DNA of 64,000 nt from Argopecten irradians. Its lineage: Eukaryota; Mollusca; Bivalvia; Pectinida; Pectinidae. Under the pieces are notes generated by a model that saw nothing but the letters and a program-made list of their open reading frames with translations, had not been told where the DNA came from and made no database searches. The position numbers were made by a program, and so were the translations under genes. Positions 1 to 13,400 of this stretch are shown here, piece after piece; the first letter of the stretch is position 1; each line of letters starts with the position of its first letter. Location of the stretch: contig NC_091138.1 of assembly GCF_041381155.1 (NCBI RefSeq), positions 17,485,255-17,549,254 on the forward strand, read 5' to 3'.

Positions 1-680
1 TGGTATTTGTAAACAACTGCGTGGTGTCAATTACATGAGATCAGATCTATTTAAACTGAATTGGATACCAGACTTAGAATTGGAAGCTCTAACTGAAACA
101 TACCAGACATTACTCGTCAATAACATTTACGGTAATAGGTGTTATTTTAAACGCCAGTCTAAAAACATTCTTTACAGCAATCACACGTAATTTTTATATT
201 AGTCAGTGCAATACCGATCCAATAGCCCACAAAGAATGTGTGATCAAGGCCAATATTTTGTCTCCCACATTGTCGCTCAGTTGATATGTACTTACCATCA
301 TTAAAAGACAGCTTACCAATTATCAATATTTTAGTTTATTCATTCTGTGATCTTTTCATTTCTGTATGTCATCATTCCTGCTTTATCAATACACAAATCA
401 AACTGTTGAAGTCGATTTAAGGGCATATACATTTACAGTTAACATCTATAACATTTTTCATTCTTATCTTTTGTTAAAGCTATCTACTTTAGCTCATAAT
501 ACAACTCTTATCATCTCTTCCTGAACAATTTGAAATAGATGATTTTTTCCCTATAACGCGGGTCGTCGTATGTAATGTTATAATATTACCACGCATTTAC
601 AAAGGGAATACTGGTGTTATAAACCCACCTTAGGCAAAGAATATAGATAATTTGACGTTATAATTGTATTAATTTATTTC
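1..680. other. AT-rich non-coding sequence
   Basis: No gene, RNA or clear repeat unit is visible. Around 552 lies TATAACGCGGGTCGTC, which recurs near 59218, so at least part is a dispersed repeat remnant. Confidence 0.4.
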
Positions 681-684
681 ATTA

Positions 685-2425
685 TTATCATTGTACTCAT
701 TTTAATTAATCAATTCATTTATTTATTTTTGTGGAGGGGTGGGGGTCGGAAACAAAGTGGGCCTTTTAAGCCTTATAAAACAATCAAATCTGATATAGAT
801 GAGGACTGTTAAATTTTATTCCAACGAACACGATAGTTCCATACAACCCTAGTGTATCATTACCAATTGTGCAATGACAGAGATGAGGTTTAATAAGCTA
901 TTTAGTCCGGACATTTTAATGTCTATGAGTTACTATTGCTTTCTTAATCGGATGGCAGTTGCCGGTATCTTCAAGTTAACAGTAGATTTTTGTTCATTGT
1001 TTTGATTTTTTTTCATGACCATTCATTCCAAGGTAAAATCATTCGGCTAGTAAACTATACATCATTGACAAAGGGATTAGAAGACCAAACCATAACATGC
1101 CATTACATTATTAACGATAAGAACACTATTAGAGTTTTTGCCTTTTTATGTTCTGCCCTTCAAGGTTATGAGAATCGTGAACCATGTAATGTACAATTTG
1201 GATCAGGCCATCGCCACAGATTTTCCATGCAAACTTATATCGAGTGCTGTTTTATGAAGAGGGAATGAACATTATTATTATTTTTTCATTTTAATTAATC
1301 TATTTATTTACATATTTTTTGTATAGGGGTTGGGGGTCGGAAACAAAGAGGACCTTTTTAAGCCTTATAAAACAAAAAATCTGATGTAGATGAGGACTGA
1401 TAAATTTATTCCAACGAACACGATAGTGCCATACAACCCTAGTGTATCATTACCAATTGTGTAATGCCAGAGGTGAGGTTTAATAAGCTATTTCGTCCGG
1501 ATATTTAAAAGTCAATTATTTACTATTGCTTTCTTTATCGAATGGCAGTTGCCGGTATCTTCAAGTTAATATGGTAGATTTTTGTTCTTTGTTTTGATTT
1601 TTTTCCAAGGTAAAATTCCAAGGTAAAATCATGCGGTTAGCTAACATCATTGACAAAGGGATCAGAAGATCCAACCATAACATGTCATTACATAATTAAC
1701 TTTAAGAACACTATTAGATTTTTTGCCTTTTTATGTCCCGCCCTTCAAGGTTATGAGAATCGTGAACCAAGTAATGCACAATTTGGATCAGGCCATCGCC
1801 ACAGAATGTTCATACAAATTGTAATCGAGTGCTGTTTTATGAAGAGGGAATGAACATTATTATTATTTTTTCATTTTAATTAATCTATTTATTTACATAT
1901 TTTTTGTATAGGGGTTGGGGGTCGGAAACAAAGAGGACCTTTTAAGCCTTATAAAACAAAAAATTTGATGTAGATGAGGACTGATAAATTTATTCCAACG
2001 AACACGATAGTTCCATACAACCTAGTGTATCATTACCAATTGTGTAATGCCAGAGGTGAGGTTTAATAAGCTATTTCGTCCGGATATTTAAAAGTCAATT
2101 ATTTACTATTGCTTTCTTTATCGAATGGCAGTTGCCGGTATCTTCAAGTTAATATGGTAGATTTTTGTTCTTTGTTTTGATTTTTTTCCAAGGTAAAATC
2201 ATGCGGTTAGTTAACATCATTGACAAAGGGATCAGAAGATCCAACCATAACATGTCATTACATAATTAACTATAAGAACACTATTAGATTTTTTGCCTTT
2301 TCATGTCCCGCCCTTCAAGGTTATGAGAATCGTGAACCAAGTAATGCACAATTTGGATCAGGCCATCGCCACAGAATGTTCATACAAATTGTAATCGAGT
2401 GCTGTTTCATAAAGAGGAAATATGT
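685..2425 (+). repeat. Three tandem copies of a ~590-bp unit
   Basis: The phrase GGGGGTCGGAAACAAAG occurs near 742, 1333 and 1919, giving units of about 590 and 587 bases. Units run roughly 685-1268, 1269-1855 and 1856-2425. Copies 2 and 3 are nearly identical apart from a short duplicated segment near 1610-1625, while copy 1 is more diverged. Each copy keeps a short plus-strand frame (990-1268, 1650-1853, 2220-2447) containing ENREP and FGSGHRHR. No known protein family was recognised, and the frames may be open only because the copies are young. Confidence 0.8.
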
Positions 2426-2429
2426 ACTG

Positions 2430-5400
2430 CTTATGGACTTTCATTGAACAAAGAAGTAGAGCGACATTCAAGCGATTTACGATGTCCCGCCTACTACAGC
2501 AGTCGGGAGTATTTTAGTCATACGCTAAAATCGTCAACCACAGGCAATACCTTACACGTCCATCCTCTTAAGAACAATTGTGACGGTTTAGTTGACATAA
2601 TCGAGATATAGAAACGTTTGCAGTCATACAGACTATCTATGACCGATCTTTCTGGGTTTTTTTTTATATTTTCGATTTGCTATTCTTCACGTTAAAATTT
2701 ATATCTGATATATACCTCTATGTTCATTGGAAAAATGAGCATTCCAATCGAAAGCATGAAAGTCATATCGATATCCACATATAACTATTCTTTGCTTTAT
2801 AACTAGCTATTTGTATGCATTGAACTATTTCTAACGAAAGAGATAAAATTATAATATTTAAAGATGGCCTAATATATCTTTCAACATTTCCATAAAACCT
2901 AAATGCTTAATGAATGTTTGAAGTGCACAGAATCGCACAACCAGGAACTGTGCGCTATAAAATGTACTTGAATCTTTAATTGGCTGACAAAGGTAATGTT
3001 TGGTGACATGGGAGTCGGGTCAGTCAAGGTGCGGTAATGTATCGTCCGATTTCTTGTATCTTTTACCCCGTTACCCACACATTGTCAGCACGAAGACATT
3101 AACATTACCGCCCCCTTCATTGTTACAGAAGTCTTGTAGGATGAAATCGAGACTGTTGTGGTTTCCTGCCCATCGCTGATTTATTGTGGGGTAGCCGGTA
3201 CTGAAAAGTAGAGTACATTAATCTATTTCTGATCTAGTGACAACTAGGTTTCCCAAAATAAGAAAGTAACAACCACTTTCTTTTTTCTGTTGTATTTTGA
3301 AAGGCATTCATGGGCTGTATTCATTTCAATAAAACTTGGCCAGTGGGATGATTTACCGAACGTCTATGTGTGGTGAATGGACGACTAGCTGTCTATACAG
3401 GGTTCAGAGATTTGGTAGATGCTATCGTTGCGACATCTAGTCCCCTAAACACAAGACCTTGACTTTAGTTTGCGTGACTTTGGCATCTTAGTGAGTAAAC
3501 ATGTCCCCGTATACCCGACAGTCTGCGCGAACCTCGCTTCACACAACACGTTCAATGGGCCGTGATACGAGGGTGAAACATGAGTTCGGATAACATGGTA
3601 ATCGCCTCTTTCACATGTCCAATTAGGCCGGCATTTAACACACCAGACAAATCAACACGAAACATGATTCCCTGTTTGTATCGTCCATTGGGCGAATATT
3701 GGCGATCCTATGTCAATGATCTGCATAGGTTACATGGTATTTAATAGATCAGGATTGTCATATATGTTATGCATGTTCCAACTGAGATGTGAATACGTGT
3801 TGTTCTGTTTGCAGATTATATATTACGTCTATTTTGTTAATAGAGCTGTTTTGAATGACAACAATATAATGTCAATCATGTGACATTATCGAAAATTAGT
3901 TGCATTATGTTTTGATAAGAAACAGATTTTGGTCTGATTAGTCTGTTAATCACTTTGGTTTTAGTAATTATCCAGACAATGACTTATATTACACGTTGAT
4001 TTAAAACAGAATTTAGGCCCAATTCATCTAATGATTCTCATGACTATTCTGTTACTTTGTATCGTATTAAACCATCAGAAATGTAAATAATTCATGAATA
4101 TCTTCTATTTCAAATGGGACACAATCACGGTAAGATAAATGTCCCATTCACATGGTCCAAATAATTCCAAATTTAGCAACTCGGATCGCAGATACCATCA
4201 TCTAGATCCTGTTTGAAACAATTGCGGATAAACAATCGTGTTTCGATCTTACAGTATCGACGAGATGGGCGTGGCAGATTTGACGCCCCGCCCCGATAAC
4301 GTCCGTGCAAGTTATGTCATTTTCTGTGAGGTCGGTGAACAGTAACGTTGAACCTCTACTTTGTGATCGTCAGGCGTCTTTTCAATTAAGTCCTACCGAT
4401 AATGATTTCCTCAACAGATTGTCATCATATGAGACACAGTGACAATATCGTCAACGGAAGAGCACTGCTTATTACAAAGTGCGGCCGATTATTCTGTCAT
4501 TATGACGAAGATAGTGATCTTTCTTCGTACCAGATCGACCATATACACGGAATGCCCGAGATGTCTAGTTTGCTTGGCTTTAGTCACCTTGCATCACAAT
4601 CGTCTATGTGATACATTACAGCTAACAGAAACAACGAGATAAAAAGTACCTCGGGTAGCACAAGAATGAGCACCACAATTGGTAACACAGAAGTTAACGC
4701 CAAACGCTTCATCGTCAAATTATCCTCTAAATAAAGCTGTAAGGATTACAGAAGCTTCATATTTAATAGCATTCTTCATATTTCAAATAGCTAAGTGTCC
4801 CCCCCATAAATTACTAGAGACCTATTACTAACACTGTATATCAGTAGATCAATATCGGCACATAATGATCGTGTTTTGTCGCGCTGTCATTACAAGGGGG
4901 ACATGAACGGCGACGGCAGCAGCAAGGCCATAGCCTCTACAATTACACACTAATGAAATCATTATGGTATTTTAGCGTCGAAAACCCGAGAAAAGCATCC
5001 TTTGTGATAAATTTGATATAAAGTGTTACCTACAACACCTGTGGTAAATGTTTGTAAATTGTAAAGCGCATCAACAGTATCAGCGTATTTAATCGTGACC
5101 TAATTACTTAACTGTACCAATATAGAATATCTGTCAGTAGTTACAATAAATATCATCGTGACAAAGCAGGTTTTAACTAGGTAAGTGTTTATATTGCCAT
5201 GTTAACAATTAACTGTTATGTATGCCGATATTATTTATTTTGACTGCAATAAGTTATAAGATAATTCAGAGATAGGGAATGATAAGAACTGTTCCTTCAA
5301 AAACATCGATATTTAACTACTTTGAGTTAGAATGTTTGAGTTAATTTTACTCCCGTCAACAATTCAATAATTATTTTAATCAAATTATTTCCCTTTATCT

Positions 5401-7312
5401 CCTTATCATCAGGTTTTAATTGTAGTTTTGTGATTACTCAATCACTGATTTACTGAATTGATAATGAAAAGCCACAAGTGCATTCAAAGTGTCTATGAAC
5501 AATGTGGTCTACACATACAAATACCTGTGTTACCCAAGATGTCTCCCTTGGATGGGTTCTGTACAATATTAACACCAATTGTAGTTATTATTTCTACAAA
5601 ACTGGAGTCAAACATTTGCGTGATATGTTACACTAAAACCAGGAACTCCGACATCTTTATTCTTGAAAAGACACACAAGATAATGTTAATACAGTAGCCA
5701 GTTGTTTATCCTTAAATCAGGTTAATATACACATATATTACACATCTTCCTTTCTCTTTGGGATTTGATAATATTGTTCTAGAGCAACTTCAATAAATGC
5801 AAAAGAAAATTACAAAACAAATTAGCAAATTAAAGAAAGTATAATGCCCTATCTTATGCAATATGAACCTATCAAGATTAAATGATATCAGAATGTTGAA
5901 AAGCAGCGTCAACACCCTATTATGCATAAGGATTTAAAACATTGATACAGATTGAACTAAAGATTCAGGAACTGACTCCATTGAAGTTAGTTTTAAAAAA
6001 TATGTTCTATAGGGCATACTTGATTAACTACTCTTTTGTATTACACCAGTACACATTGTTACAGTGCAGATGAATAAGAAGGGGAAATGAAATCTGTGAT
6101 GGCCTTGTTACTACACGGCACGAAGCTGATGGTAACACACTACGATAAGGAAATCAGAATGGTCAAAATGTTATCAGCATCTACATGGCAATTACTTCCT
6201 TCTCTAATAAGGTAATTAAACACTTCTAAAGTACAAATGTGTCATTAAATGGAAATGTAAAGAATCTTGCTTACGAAAATACATTGAACTTAATCGTCAG
6301 TCATTGCTTTATGTCCATGAATTGAGGGAAATGAGAATCAAGCTGACTCAATGTGTTGTGTGATACTTATTTCAAATTCAAGCCATCCTTATAATCTTCA
6401 AAGATGTCTGTTTTCCCAAAATCCATAAACCCATCTAAAAGAACACCTCAAATCACCAGATACAAGAACAAACATCTATTTTGTATATAAATATGACTTT
6501 ATTTCACTTAACGTTGTATATTTTAGATGGTGAATGTATTCGACAAGTTAATGAGCCAAGCTGGAATTGGTAAGTTGTTATACATTGTATCGTGAAATAG
6601 TCACAACAAATCATAAATACTGAAGTTTCTTCGGTTACATCATAATTAAAACTGTATATAACATTCATTCAATATTATATAACCCCTTCCCCCATCGGTA
6701 CATAGATGAATGTCAGTAAGTATCGACAGGGGGGATAACCGGCCCAATACCTTCCCTGTCCATTAATGATATCGTTTATCGGTCACCACCTGAAAAGGTA
6801 TATCAGTTGACGTCCCGTTTACCACAAGGAAAGTGAAGAATTTGTCCATCGTATATTAACATTGATGATTACGTTAAACAATGAACAATCGCGCACACAA
6901 ACTACTAGAACACACATTCTCGCATTATAACAGTCGTTATCGTTTCTTTTCTCCATGTTCTGAAAAGGAAAAAAATAATTGAACTTTTCTACTGAATCTA
7001 CGTGATAATTTATGTCTATCATTATGTATAGTGGTTTACCATTGTCATCAACTCTGTAATTTACACGAATAAGGCAAACGTCCCTGGAGTAAATAATTCA
7101 TGCATTTAAATAGTGATGATAAGAAGATGAAGAAAATAAATTGCCCCCTAGAAGTCGAAATTAAACCTTTTCGGAATTCCATTTTTTATCAAATTACGTA
7201 ATTGTTTTTAAGAATGAGAATCACACATGTAAGCTATTGCTAATGATTATCAAATTACATGGTGTTAACCAAAACTTCCGTAATAATATAGGTCATTGCT
7301 GACTTCCGACAC
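2430..7312. other. Intergenic sequence and presumed 3' flank of the CHCHD1-like gene
   Basis: No coding exon could be supported apart from the weak candidate at 6527. Short frames at 4402-4642 and 5458-5697 resemble no family and lack splice or homology support. The minus-strand 3' untranslated region of the CHCHD1-like gene should occupy the right end. Confidence 0.4.
6527..6572 (+). other. Possible isolated coding exon
   Basis: A TATATTTTAG acceptor is followed by ATGGTGAATG and 15 codons (MVNVFDKLMSQAGI), then a good GTAAGT donor. Both signals are strong, but no partner exon was found on the plus strand and the peptide was not recognised. It may be chance. Confidence 0.18.
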
Positions 7313-7456
7313 CTAATGACAATTACAAATATACAAATTAGATGACTTACTTATCTTGAGAGTCATCGGTGGTTGAGGAACAGTTTTCAACAGTTTGTTT
7401 ATTTTCCTAGTATTCGGTCGAGATTTGAAAGAGTCGTCACTTTGGGCCATTTTCTT
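7313..7456 (-). CDS. CHCHD1: Last exon of the CHCHD1/MRPS37-like gene
   Basis: The polypyrimidine tract and TTGTAG acceptor end at 7457, and 48 codons run in phase 0 to TAG at 7315-7313. The segment PNTRKINKLLKTVPQP aligns with the conserved end of CHCHD1 (LNKLL followed by a proline-rich end). The Met at 7450 would start a 45-residue frame by itself, but it lies six bases inside the exon and is not needed as a start. A strong donor (GTAAGT) lies after codon ATAA, so the last residues ISKSSNLYICNCH may be intron read-through of an alternative isoform. Confidence 0.72.
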   Translation of the reverse strand, partial: KKMAQSDDSFKSRPNTRKINKLLKTVPQPPMTLKISKSSNLYICNCH

Positions 7457-10400
7457 CTACAATAAACAGAAAAAAATATAATAAATTAGCACATCATTGA
7501 TTGCCATTTGTGTTATGGGAGGTAATCAGTTTAAAAATCTAGTTAGATAAAACCGAAACCTCACGAATTGATGTGATGAGGTGCAGACTTATTTAAAGTA
7601 CAATAGTTTGAATATGATGTAACAAAGATTGTGATGAAGTGATGGATATCATGTAGTTATTCAAAGAAGATACTTTGAACAGCTTTATTTTTGTATACGA
7701 TTTATACAATATCTTGTGTCATCGTCTTTTTATAAACATATTCGCGAATGCCTCAAGTCGCAATCATGGGATCTTACTGACTATCGTGTATTCCTATATA
7801 CAGGGAATCTTACTGACTATCGTGCATACCTATATACAGGGGATCTTACTGACTATCGTGCATTCTTATATACAGGGAATCTTACTGACTATCGTGCATA
7901 CCTATATACAGGGAATCTTACTGACTATCGTGCATACCTATATACAGGGGGTCTTCCTGAATAACGTGCATTCTTATATACAGAGGATCTTACTGACTAT
8001 CGTGCATTCCTATATACAGGGGATCTCACTGACTATCGTGCATTCCTATATATAGGGGATCTTACTGACTTTCGTGCATTCGTATATACAGGGGATCTTT
8101 CAGACTATCGCGCATTCGTATATACTGGGGATCTTACTGACTATCGTGCATTCGTATATACAGGGGATCTTACTGACTATCGTGCATACCTATATACTGG
8201 GGATCTTACTGACTATCGTGCATACCTATATACAGGGGGTCTTCCTGAATAACGTGCATTCCTATATACACAGGATCTTACTGACTATCGCGCATTCGTA
8301 TATACTGGGGATCTTACTGACTTTCGTGCATTCGTATATACAGGGGATCTTTCAGACTATCGTGCATTCCTATATACTGGGGATCTTACTGACTATCGTG
8401 CATTCGTATATACAGGGGATCTTACTGACTATCGTGCATACCTATATACAGGGGATCTTACTGACTATCGTGCATACCTATATACAGGGGATCTTACTGG
8501 CAACCGTGCATTCATATATATACAGGGGATCTCACTGACTATCGTGCATTCCTATATATAGGGGAACTTACTGACTACCGTGCATTCCTATATACAGGGG
8601 ATCTTTCAGACTATCGTGCATTCCTATATACAGGGGATCTTTCTGACTATCGTGCATTCCTATATACAGGGGATCTTTCTGACTACCATGCATTCCTATA
8701 TACAGGGGATCTTTCAGACTATCGTGCATTCGTATATACTGGGGATCTTACTGACTATCGTGCATTCGTATATACAGGGGATCTTACTGACTATCGTGCA
8801 TACCTATATACAGGGAATCTTACTGACTATCGTGCATACCTATATACAGGGGGTCTTCCTGAATAACGTGCATTCCTATATACAGAGGATCTTACTGACT
8901 ATCGTGCATTCCTATATACAGGGGATCTTACTGACTATCGTGCATTCCTATATACAGGGGATCTTTCTGACTACCATGCATTCCTATATACAGGGGATCT
9001 TACTGGCTACCGTGCATTCATATATATACAGGGGATCTCACTGACTATCGTGCATTCCTATATATAGGGGATCTAACTGACTATCGTGCATTCGTATATA
9101 CTGGGGATCTTACTGACTATCGTGCATTCCTATATACAGGGGATCTTTCAGACTATCGTACATTCGTATATACTGGGGATCTTACTGACTATCGTGCATT
9201 CGTATATACAGGGGATCTTACTATCATACATTCATATATACGGGGGATCTTACTGACTACCGTGCATTCGTATATACAGGGGATCTTACTGACTATCGTG
9301 CATACCTATATACAGGGGATCTTACTGACTATCGTGCATTCGTATATACAGGGGATCTTACTGACTAATATACATTCCTATATACGGGGGATCTTTCAGA
9401 CTATCGTGCATTCGTATATACTGGGGATCTTACTGACTATCGTGCATTCCTATATACAGGGGATCTTACTGACTATCGTGCATTCGTATATACAGGGGAT
9501 CTTACTGACTATCGTGCATTCGTATATACAGGGGATCATTCTGACTATCGTGCATTCCTATATACTGGGGATCTTACTGAATAACGTGCATTCCTATATA
9601 TACTGGGGATCTTACTGACTATCGTGCATTCCTATATATAGGGGATTTTACTTACTGACTATCGTGCATTCGTATATACAGGGGATCTTTCTGACTATTG
9701 TGCATTCCTATATACAGGGGATCTTACTGACTACCGTGCATTCCTATATACAGGGGGTCTTACTGACTATCATGCATTCCTATATACAGGGGATCTCACT
9801 TACTGACTATCGTGCATTCCTATATACAGGGGATCTTACGTACTGACTATCGTGCATTCCTATATACAGGGGATCTTACTGACTATCGTGCATTCCTATA
9901 TACAGGGGATTTTACTGACTATCGTGCATTCCTATATACTGGGGATCTTACTGACTATCGTGCATTCCTATATACAGGGGATCTTTCAGACTATCGTGCA
10001 TTCGTATATACTGGGGATCTTACTGACTATCGTGCATTCCTATATACAGGGGATCTTACTGACTAACGTGCATTCCTATATATACTGGGGATCTTACTGA
10101 CTATCGTGCATTCCTATATACGGGGGATCTTACTGACTATCGTGCATTCCTATATACAGGGGATCTTACTGACTATCGTGCATTCCTATATACAGGGGAT
10201 CTTTCAGACTATCGTGCATTCGTATATACTGGGGATCTTACTGACTATCGTGCATTCCTATATACAGGGGATCTTACTGACTATCGTGCATTCCTATATA
10301 CAGGGGATCTTACTGACTATCGTGCATTCCTATATACAGGGGATCTTACTGACTATCGTGCATTCCTATATACAGGGGATCTTACTGACTATCGTGCATT

Positions 10401-13400
10401 CCTATATACAGGGGATCTTACTGACTAACGTGCATTCCTATATATACTGGGGATCTTACTGACTATCGTGCATTCCTATATACGGGGGATCTTACTGACT
10501 ATCGTGCATTCCTATATACAGGGGATCTTACTGACTATCGTGCATTCCTATATACAGGGGATCTTACTGACTTACGTGCATTCCTATATATACTGGGGAT
10601 CTTACTGACTATCGTGCATTCCTATATACAGGGAATCTTACTGACTATCGTGCATTCCTATATACAGGGGGTCTTACTGACTATCATGCATTCCTATATA
10701 CAGGGGATCTCACTTACTGACTATCGTGCATTCCTATATACAGGGGATCTTACGTACTGATTATCGTGCATTCCTATATACAGCGGATCTTACTGACTAT
10801 CGTGCATTTCTTTATACTATGTAAGTTTTTAAAAATATTCGCGATTAATTTGAATTCGAAAATTGTGTGTGGTTAACAGTCAAAAAAGACACAAAGATGT
10901 ATCAAAGCTTAAGGCATAGGAGGACAGTAAATATTACGACATTTCATGAAGAAAATACAGGTATTGAACCAGTATCTACCAAGAGAAAGATTAAAATATG
11001 TTGCCTTTAAACATTAAACATATACTGCTTCTTACAAAAGGTTTAAAACCGACAAATACTTGAAACCTTTTTCCATCAAAGTTTTTGGTTGTTTATTAAC
11101 ACTTTTCATTCAGGTTTTTTTTGACAATCCAACACAACATTTTCATCACGTAATTCTTGAACAATGCCAAGTCTAACTCAAAAACTGAAGTGAAGCTGTG
11201 AGAGAGAGTGTTGCTGGCGGAGATAAATCGAGACTGTATATGTCCTGTAATTACCAAAGCTGTGAAATACATGGTACCACTCAATAGCAAACACTCCATT
11301 ATCGTGGAAAACCAATTATAACTCACCCACGACATAATGTACTAATTAACTAAATGCTTCTATAATGGCCACCATCATTTTGAATGTTCCTGCGAAGAGA
11401 AACGTTTCTCTTTCACAAATGGTTGTTAGAATATATTGTGGGTTAACTCCCATTCTAATGAGTTAGTGGGAGGCTCAAATTGAAGTCAAACATTTTCTGG
11501 CTCACTATAAATATCACACGCATATATAACGTTCCGTTGTTGCCTCCAGGTCGCTTCATTCTATAGTCCTATGCGAATAAAGCTTTCGATCTTCCTCTAA
11601 AAACAAATGCAGTTTGGCATACATTGTAATCGTATTGAACAAAAAAGGACCAAAGTTCATCCTGTTTACATGTTCGTACACGTTTTCCTTAGCGAAAATG
11701 AAAGACAAAAGCTTTTAGGCATAATGAAAACCATGGAATGTTAGTGAGACCTTTGTCTTGTTTTACATCAATGTTCCACAATAACCAAGAAAACAAAGTT
11801 TCTATACCATGGACATGTAATACACTACATACCTCACGGTAAAGCAATGCTCATACTTATATGCAAAATGCACTTCTTTTAAGCTATAATTCATCTTTAT
11901 CTAATTTCTGGATCATTCATAGAACCTCTTTAACTTACTTATTTTACAAAACAATCAAATTTGACACCTTTCTTAATCTTAATGAATATAATATGAAAGG
12001 TAGTGTAGAAACTTGTTTTTGTGCATCCGGCTGCAACGGAACGATGGACATAACAACAACGAATTGTATTTGAAGCATTACTTTAACCATTATTTCAAGG
12101 ACTATCCACTAATATTTCAGTCTATGAAATGATTTGAAAGATCAAAAAAATAAAACCATGAATAATCTACGGGAAACAATGAACAATCCATGTTATACAG
12201 CACATAGATATACCATATCCAAAACGAGTTTAATTGTACATTCCTTTGATTCTTTGGGTATTTAGATAATCAAGCAGACATGACATGATATTAGCGGAAA
12301 TCAAGTCAAGGTAAACCCACAAAAAGCGACATCAGTTGTCCGGAAGCTTGAACAACATTTTCATTTACAAAATATAGAAAATATTACATTTTATTGTTTT
12401 TGGCTATAAGTATCACATACACGTGATACTATCTTACATTTTAAGCAAAACACGATGTAGCAATCAAAGTATCAGCTAACAGATACCAGTTAAACTCCGA
12501 TGTAGTCACTGAACACTTCATCATCATTTCATCATAGGTTTAGTATTACACTGCTATCCATCCATCAAACAACATATCAAGCAGGTGAGTAAGTATCAGT
12601 CGCACTTTGAAGTATTTGTAGTTGTGGGTTGACTGAAATTATGAACTTATTTATACAATTTAGCTGGTCACTAAGTTGAAAGGTCGTAATATGAAAGAAT
12701 GAACGCATGTGTACAACAAGTCGTGTATACAGAAATATTCTCAAATTAAGTTTGTACAGCTATTCACGAGACTGAAAGTGTTCGCCATTCTGTAAGAAAA
12801 TGGTTTTAATATGTAAATGGAGTCCAGTAATATTAACGCTAAAACATCAACACAACTACCAATTACCTATACTTTATCTTTAATTGCTCTTTATATTTCT
12901 CTACATTTTGTAAGCGGGCAACCCTTGATGGAAAAAAAGTCAAAGACTTCATGACAGCAAACCAAATTAACTTTTCCGTTTTGTTTTTCAGGACTGACCC
13001 AGCTATAGAAATGATAGCACACTATCTTAACCTAAATGCAAAGAGAGCTACACCTGCTTTCTATTTCCAAATCGTTCCCAGGTATATGCTGTGACAAAAT
13101 ACCGCCTGATCAGCTAACAGATAGAATGATAGCTTGTGGAGATTTCACCTGTACAGCGTAAAGCTCAAATAAACTCCTTGTCTCATCAGTGTAGAGTTCA
13201 GTCTGACAACCATCCGAAACAAAAGTACAAAGTGGCTGATGGCAATTTATCTGGTGAATGGGTTGTAGATGGTTTATCTTCCCCTGTAGTCTGGTTCATA
13301 AAGACCAATTTACACCGAGACAGTGAAGGGAAACAAGTGATGGGGCCATGCTGCCTGCCGCCACAGTCAGTCTCTGCAGCCTGACTCAGATTGGTGGACA

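Noticed and set aside
7675-10462. Long open frames with repeated ILLTIVHSYIQG or LTDYRAFLYTG
   Set aside because: They are translations of a 36-bp minisatellite whose length is divisible by three. Several overlapping frames are open at once and there is no start or domain support.
7766-10818. CRISPR-like array
   Set aside because: The units are directly tandem with no unique spacers, and the genome is clearly animal.
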